Below are positions 59,700 through 64,000 of a stretch of DNA of 64,000 bases, one piece after another. Both the position numbers and the translations under genes were made by a program. Below the pieces are notes generated by a model. That model did not search any database, was not told the origin of the DNA, and saw only the letters and a program-made list of their open reading frames with translations. Within the stretch, counting starts at the first letter, position 1; the number at the start of each line of letters is the position of its first letter. This DNA is from Hungatella hathewayi (GTDB lineage Bacteria; Bacillota; Clostridia; Lachnospirales; Lachnospiraceae). Where the stretch lies: the NCBI GenBank assembly GCA_025149285.1, contig CP102274.1, forward strand, positions 4,614,001 to 4,678,000, read 5' to 3'.

Positions 59700-61784
59700 C
59701 TATAACAGATGAACTGCCACGATCAATCCTGCAAATACAATCGAGACCATGGACGTAAGCTTAATCAGAATATTAATGGACGGCCCCGACGTATCTTTAA
59801 ACGGATCGCCGACCGTGTCCCCAACGACCGCAGCCTTGTGCTGGTCGCTTCCCTTTCCGCCGTGTGCTCCGCCCTCGATATATTTCTTCGCATTATCCCA
59901 TGCTCCGCCGGAGTTGGCCATCATGACCGCCAGAACGAAGCCGGTCACGGTATTGCCGGCCAGAAGGCCTGCGACACCGTTTACCCCCAGCAGCAGCCCG
60001 ACGGCGACGGGAATGATCACTGCGATCAGGGCCGGCGCCAGCATCAGCTTCTGTGCCGATTTCGTACACATATCCACACAGGAGGCGTAATCCGGTTCCG
60101 CCTTTCCCTCCATCAGCCCCCTGATCTCCTTAAACTGCCGGCGCACCTCGATCACGATGGACTGGGCCGCCTTTCCCACCGCGTCCATCGTCAGAGCGGC
60201 AAATAAAAACGGAAGCATGCCGCCGATAAACAGACCGATTAAGACAGTCGGGTTGGTAATGGTTAAATTCAGCGCAATATCCGGGTTCAGCTGTTGTACC
60301 TTATCGATGTAGGAGGCAATCAGCGCCAGTGCCGTCAGCGCGGCTGAACCTATGGCAAAGCCTTTGCCAGTGGCCGCAGTCGTATTTCCCAGGGAATCCA
60401 GCGCATCCGTCCGGTTTCTGACCTCCGGAGGCATGTGGGTCATCTCCGCGATTCCCCCTGCATTGTCGGCGATTGGGCCGTACGCATCCGTCGCCAGCGT
60501 GATTCCCAGTGTCGAAAGCATTCCGACCGCGGATACTCCGACACCATAAAGTCCCATATTAAAATCGGTATTTCCGCCCGAACAGTAGTAGCTGATCAAG
60601 ACGGAGGCACCGACAATAATCACCGGCGCCACGGTGGAAAGCATTCCGAGAGACAGGCCGCTTATGATGACCGTGGCCGCCCCCGTTTCACTGGATGAAG
60701 CCAGATTCCTGGTAGGCCGGTACGAATCCGACGTAAAATATTCTGTGATTGCACCGATCAGAACCCCGGCGATCAGGCCGGACAGTACTGCCGCATAAAT
60801 CCCCACATGGCCCGGAAGCAGGATTCGGATAATCACGAATGCCCCCACGGCCACCAGAACGGCGCTGATATACGTTCCCAGCCGCAGTGCTTTTAAAAGA
60901 CTCTTTTGAGAGGCGTCCTCCTTTGTCTTTACGAAAAAGGTGCCTGTAATCGATGCGATAACACCAAATGCTGCCAGCATCATGGGAACAGCCACGCCCT
61001 TTACGCCGAAACCGGCCGCAACCGCCAGCGCAGAGGTCGAAACAATAGATCCGACATACGATTCATACAAATCAGCCCCCATACCGGCCACATCGCCCAC
61101 GTTGTCACCCACATTATCCGCGATAACCGCGGGATTGCGCGGATCATCTTCCGGAATTCCGGCCTCCACCTTGCCAACCAGATCGGCTCCCACATCAGCC
61201 GCCTTAGTGAAAATGCCTCCGCCCACACGGGCAAACAGCGCCATACTGGAGGCGCCCATGCCGAAGGTCAGCATATTGGCTGTAATCTGGCCGATCCGTT
61301 CCGCCTCCGGGAGCGAACGGAACACGGTATTCAGGATAAAATACCAGATGGTCAAATCGAGAAGTCCAAGTCCCACCACGGTAAACCCCATAACCGATCC
61401 CGCCGAAAACGCCACCTTCAGTCCCTTATTCAGACTGTGGGAAGCCCCCTCCGCCGTCCTGCAGTTCGCCATCGTCGCGGTGCGCATTCCGATAAATCCC
61501 GACAAACCGGAAAAGAAGCCGCCTGTCAAAAATGCAAACGGTGTAAAGTAACTTAAAAATCCGCCAAACGCCATACACAGCAATATGAGGAAAACGACAG
61601 CAAAGAAAACGCCAACGCCCAGATACTGCCGTCTTAAATAGGCGCCGGCACCTTTCCTGACCGCAGTAGATATTTTAATCATCCCGGCACTGCCCTCCGG
61701 CTGTTCCTTCACCCGGAAAAACATGCAGGCAGCGTAAATCAGAGCGGCTATGGAACCAATTGCTACGACATACATAACATTCAT
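59700..61784 (-). CDS. hppA: Membrane-bound ion-translocating pyrophosphatase
   Basis: Integral membrane pump that hydrolyses pyrophosphate to move H+ and/or Na+. 694 residues with about 16 hydrophobic segments; GGAGGGG before the ATG. The catalytic loops are intact: FTKAADVGADLVGKVEAGIP, DPRNPAVIADNVGDNVGDVA, DAYGPIADNAGGIAEM and DTVGDPFKDTSGPSINILIK. In GNTTAATGKGFAIGSAAL the residue after GNTTA is Ala rather than Lys, the signature of K+-dependent enzymes. Whether it pumps Na+, H+ or both cannot be settled from sequence alone. It saves ATP by using biosynthetic pyrophosphate in anaerobes. Confidence 0.95.
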   Translation of the reverse strand: MNVMYVVAIGSIAALIYAACMFFRVKEQPEGSAGMIKISTAVRKGAGAYLRRQYLGVGVFFAVVFLILLCMAFGGFLSYFTPFAFLTGGFFSGLSGFIGMRTATMANCRTAEGASHSLNKGLKVAFSAGSVMGFTVVGLGLLDLTIWYFILNTVFRSLPEAERIGQITANMLTFGMGASSMALFARVGGGIFTKAADVGADLVGKVEAGIPEDDPRNPAVIADNVGDNVGDVAGMGADLYESYVGSIVSTSALAVAAGFGVKGVAVPMMLAAFGVIASITGTFFVKTKEDASQKSLLKALRLGTYISAVLVAVGAFVIIRILLPGHVGIYAAVLSGLIAGVLIGAITEYFTSDSYRPTRNLASSSETGAATVIISGLSLGMLSTVAPVIIVGASVLISYYCSGGNTDFNMGLYGVGVSAVGMLSTLGITLATDAYGPIADNAGGIAEMTHMPPEVRNRTDALDSLGNTTAATGKGFAIGSAALTALALIASYIDKVQQLNPDIALNLTITNPTVLIGLFIGGMLPFLFAALTMDAVGKAAQSIVIEVRRQFKEIRGLMEGKAEPDYASCVDMCTKSAQKLMLAPALIAVIIPVAVGLLLGVNGVAGLLAGNTVTGFVLAVMMANSGGAWDNAKKYIEGGAHGGKGSDQHKAAVVGDTVGDPFKDTSGPSINILIKLTSMVSIVFAGLIVAVHLL

Positions 61785-61809
61785 GGTACCCCTCCTCGTA
61801 ATAACACTT

Positions 61810-61863
61810 GTTGAAATTGTTTAGTTTCAACTTCATTATAGTTCTTTATATGGGCGTTTTCAA
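61810..61863 (-). promoter_or_regulatory. hppA promoter and leader inverted repeat
   Basis: Minus strand TTGAAA (61858-61863), 17-bp spacer, TATAAT (61835-61840). Just downstream, GTTGAAA (61825-61831 arm) and TTTCAAC (61810-61816 arm) form a 7-bp inverted repeat with an 8-nt spacer, covering about +1 to +20. It may be an operator or a leader hairpin. Confidence 0.6.
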
Positions 61864-61945
61864 CAAATATGTGTGATTTTTTTCAGTAATTTAACGGACG
61901 GCCTGTCTGTCTGGGCCCTGTTGTACGGACTGCCATAAACAAAGA

Positions 61946-62002
61946 GCCCGGCGGGAAACCAGAGCGAACATGTTTCTTCCGCTCTTCGTCATCCCGCCGG
62001 GC
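61946..62002 (-). terminator. Terminator hairpin after map
   Basis: Outer stem GCCCGGCGGGA (61946-61956) with TCCCGCCGGGC (61992-62002) and an inner AGAGCG/CGCTCT stem. On the minus strand it is followed by TCTTTGTTTATGG. It lies about 30 nt after the map stop. Confidence 0.65.
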
Positions 62003-62033
62003 TTCTCCCTGCAATCGTTTATCACGAAAAAAC

Positions 62034-62909
62034 TTAATAAGTAAGAACCTCCGGTCCCTCTTCTGTGATCAGTACCGTAACCTCCCACTGTGCCGACAGA
62101 CTTCCGTCTTCCGTGTAGATCGTCCATCCGTCTTCCTCATCCTGAACGACATCGGGTCTCCCTGCATTCACCATCGGTTCAATGGTAAAGATCATGCCGG
62201 GAACGAGAAGCATATCCGTCCCCCGCTCTCCGATATGGCTGACCCACGGCTCCTCATGGAAATCATTGCCAACACCGTGACCGCCGATTTCACGCACTAC
62301 CGTAAATCCATTGGAGTACACATACTCCGAAACAGCCGCCCCGATGTCGCCTAAATGGCCCCAGGGCCTTGCTTCCTTAAGCGCCAGTTCCACGCTCTCT
62401 TTCGTCACACGGACCAGCTTTTCAGCCTCCGGCGTCACCGTTCCGATGCAGTACATCCTGGAGGCGTCACCGTAGTATCCGTCCAGAATCGTGGTGACAT
62501 CTACATTGATGATATCGCCTTCCTTTAAGATCCGGCCGGGATCCGGAATACCGTGGCAGACCACCTCGTTGACAGAGGTGCAGACACTCTTCGGATACCC
62601 TTCAAAATTCAGGGGAGCCGGAATTCCTCCCATTTTTATCGTATTTTCATGGACAAGCTGATTGATGTCCTCCGTGCTGATGCCAGGCTTGATAAACGAA
62701 TCCACCAGATTCAAAATCTTCGTGTTTACCTCTCCGGCTCTGCGGATTCCCTCGATCTGAGCCGGTGTCTTGATCATATAGTGTTCCGGCACCAGATCGC
62801 CCATGATGGCGTAATTTTCGATTTTCGTATCGAACGCCAGGTGGCAGTTCTTATACTTTTTTCCACTGCCGCACCAGCAGGCGTCATTTCTTCCCAGTTT
62901 CTTTAACAT
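62034..62909 (-). CDS. map: Type I methionine aminopeptidase with N-terminal SEC-C zinc motif
   Basis: Co-translational enzyme removing the initiator Met. 291 residues from MLKKLGRNDACWCGSGKKYK; GGAGG precedes the ATG at 62909. Residues 8-25 are a SEC-C zinc motif (C11, C13, C22, H23), then the pita-bread fold: CHGIPDPGRILKEGDIINVD, ASRMYCIGT, GHGVGNDFHEEPWVSHIGER and MIFTIEPMVNAG. The metal ligands D, D, H, E, E are in place. The SEC-C extension marks the longer MAP form common in clostridia. It is a stand-alone gene with a terminator after it. Confidence 0.95.
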   Translation of the reverse strand: MLKKLGRNDACWCGSGKKYKNCHLAFDTKIENYAIMGDLVPEHYMIKTPAQIEGIRRAGEVNTKILNLVDSFIKPGISTEDINQLVHENTIKMGGIPAPLNFEGYPKSVCTSVNEVVCHGIPDPGRILKEGDIINVDVTTILDGYYGDASRMYCIGTVTPEAEKLVRVTKESVELALKEARPWGHLGDIGAAVSEYVYSNGFTVVREIGGHGVGNDFHEEPWVSHIGERGTDMLLVPGMIFTIEPMVNAGRPDVVQDEEDGWTIYTEDGSLSAQWEVTVLITEEGPEVLTY

Positions 62910-62977
62910 CGTGATTTCCTCCATCTTCTCTACAACGTTTTATCACGTTTTGAGGCCATTGTAAAGAGCACTTCCCA

Positions 62978-64000
62978 TTATTCTTTTAAGACAGCCTTCA
63001 CCCGGCCGTTCTTTTCCACATTATCATTATATGGATCGGAAGCCACGATATCCCCATCTTCCAGACCGGAAATTATTTCTACCCGGCCGCTTTCTCTTCT
63101 GCCCGTCTCCACAGGAGTGAGGACCGCTTTTCCACTGCTCACGACATAGACGGCGCTTCCATGTTCCTGCGGCATGACGGCGGCCGCGGGAACAGAGAAG
63201 ACCTGCTCCGCCTTAATTACGGTAAAGGATACATCCGCCGTCTGCCCTGCACCCACATGCTCCGGCAGGCTGAGCGGTTTTAATTCAACCGTACAGCGGT
63301 TTTCCTCCAGGCCGATGGAGGACATCTCCTTTTTTGCAGTTTTTGAGATAAAACCCACCTCGGCCTCCGACCTCGTGCCGTCGGCGTAAACCACCTCCGC
63401 GGTAAGTCCCGGCGTCAGTGCGGCCGCGTCCTCGGATAAGACCGATGCGGAAAGCTTCATTTCCTGAGGGCGGTATACCTTTGCAACCGGCTGATTCGGC
63501 GATAAGTATGCCCCCTCCTCCGTGTAGACTTCCCACAGGACACCGTCGTAGGGCATCGCAACCACGCCCGGATTTACCGTATTCTCCAGAAGCTCAAGCT
63601 GTTTTTCGTAGGAGGCGATCTGATCTTGAAAGGCGGTGCGGCGTGCGTCCGAATTATCCTCCTTCGCCTGGTTATATTTCTGAAAGGCTATGTCCATCTG
63701 CGTCTTCAGCGTATCTAAATCCGAGCGGGCAATAAAGCCGCCCTGCTGCTCCAGCACCAGTCCGTTGTCATAGTTTTTCTTTGCGAGCAGGTACTCACTT
63801 TCCGCTGCGGACTGGGCCGCTGCGGCGGAACCGTTGGCCCCGTAAAGCCGCTCGTACTCCTGACGCGCACTGATCAGCTGCTGGCGGAACTGCTCCCGCT
63901 GAATATCGAGTGTCGTCTGGGAGGCGGAATCCGTCTTTATCAGAATTTCCCCCTCCTTTACCTCCATTCCGGGTAAAAACGGAATTTCCGACACATTGCC
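62978..64000 (-). CDS. HlyD/RND-type efflux periplasmic adaptor subunit (5' end outside window)
   Basis: C-terminal part, about 340 residues, of a membrane-fusion/adaptor protein; the reading frame is open to the right edge. A lipoyl-like beta hairpin (FLPGMEVKEGEILIKTD) is followed by a coiled-coil hairpin (LDIQREQFRQQLISARQEYE to ENTVNPGVVAMPYDG), the second half-lipoyl, a beta-barrel (LTPGLTAEVVYADGTRSEAE) and a membrane-proximal domain (AVYVVSSGKAVLTPVETGRR; GLEDGDIVAS). In Gram-positives such adaptors usually pair with MacB-type ABC exporters, expected outside the window. Substrate unknown. Confidence 0.85.
   Translation of the reverse strand, partial: GNVSEIPFLPGMEVKEGEILIKTDSASQTTLDIQREQFRQQLISARQEYERLYGANGSAAAAQSAAESEYLLAKKNYDNGLVLEQQGGFIARSDLDTLKTQMDIAFQKYNQAKEDNSDARRTAFQDQIASYEKQLELLENTVNPGVVAMPYDGVLWEVYTEEGAYLSPNQPVAKVYRPQEMKLSASVLSEDAAALTPGLTAEVVYADGTRSEAEVGFISKTAKKEMSSIGLEENRCTVELKPLSLPEHVGAGQTADVSFTVIKAEQVFSVPAAAVMPQEHGSAVYVVSSGKAVLTPVETGRRESGRVEIISGLEDGDIVASDPYNDNVEKNGRVKAVLKE

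Noticed and set aside
60906..61556. 216-residue plus-strand open frame opposite hppA
   Set aside because: Antisense shadow of conserved pyrophosphatase loops; composition is Arg/His-rich noise.

Overview
The window looks like chromosomal DNA of an anaerobic, plant-fibre-degrading Firmicute, most likely a Lachnospiraceae (Clostridium cluster XIVa-type) genome. This is inferred from roughly 50% GC, strong AGGAGG ribosome sites, the hprK-murB-rapZ-whiA-HPr-like gene order, a membrane pyrophosphatase, SEC-C-type methionine aminopeptidase and many YesM/YesN-type two-component systems. No rRNA, tRNA, CRISPR array, prophage or insertion sequence was recognised by eye.

Left half (1-29.8 kb): carbohydrate use. 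1-8035 is a compact rhamnogalacturonan-type locus: two ABC sugar permeases and a lipoprotein binding protein on the minus strand, divergent from a YesM-like kinase, a YesN-like regulator and a rhamnogalacturonan-acetylesterase-like SGNH hydrolase. It resembles part of the Bacillus yes locus, but without a transporter ATPase. An alpha/beta hydrolase, a Crp-family regulator and a 1652-residue repeat surface protein (9910-14868) follow. After dusB and a small conserved gene comes a LacI regulator divergent from uxaA-uxaB (altronate dehydratase and tagaturonate reductase, the galacturonate route). A second polysaccharide cassette (20772-29757) has two lyase-like genes and a sugar-binding lipoprotein, divergent from another YesM/YesN pair, with no permeases beside it.

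Middle (29.8-45.8 kb): a HAD-Nudix fusion; an uncharacterised membrane protein; an OmpR-type two-component system convergent with an ABC ATPase / FtsX permease / serine-hydrolase operon; a regulator with two MerR-type DNA-binding domains; and a pectin operon (a small GH88/105-like protein, a GH28 polygalacturonase and a TIM-barrel isomerase). Near-identical GTAAGCGCTTAC palindromes sit at the lacI, uxaA and pectin-operon promoters. They suggest one regulon that links polygalacturonate cleavage to galacturonate catabolism.

Right half (45.8-64 kb): mostly housekeeping. It holds dnaE-pfkA; the hprK-murB-rapZ-whiA series ending in an HPr-like protein with Glu at position 15 and Ser at 46 (Crh-like); uvrC with a DUF1653 gene; a lipoprotein with a glycoside-hydrolase-like barrel; a small XRE regulator coupled to a membrane protein; hppA; map; and an efflux adaptor subunit cut by the right edge. 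Carbon control therefore appears twice here: the HPr kinase with a Crh-like partner, and palindromes that would also pass as cre sites.
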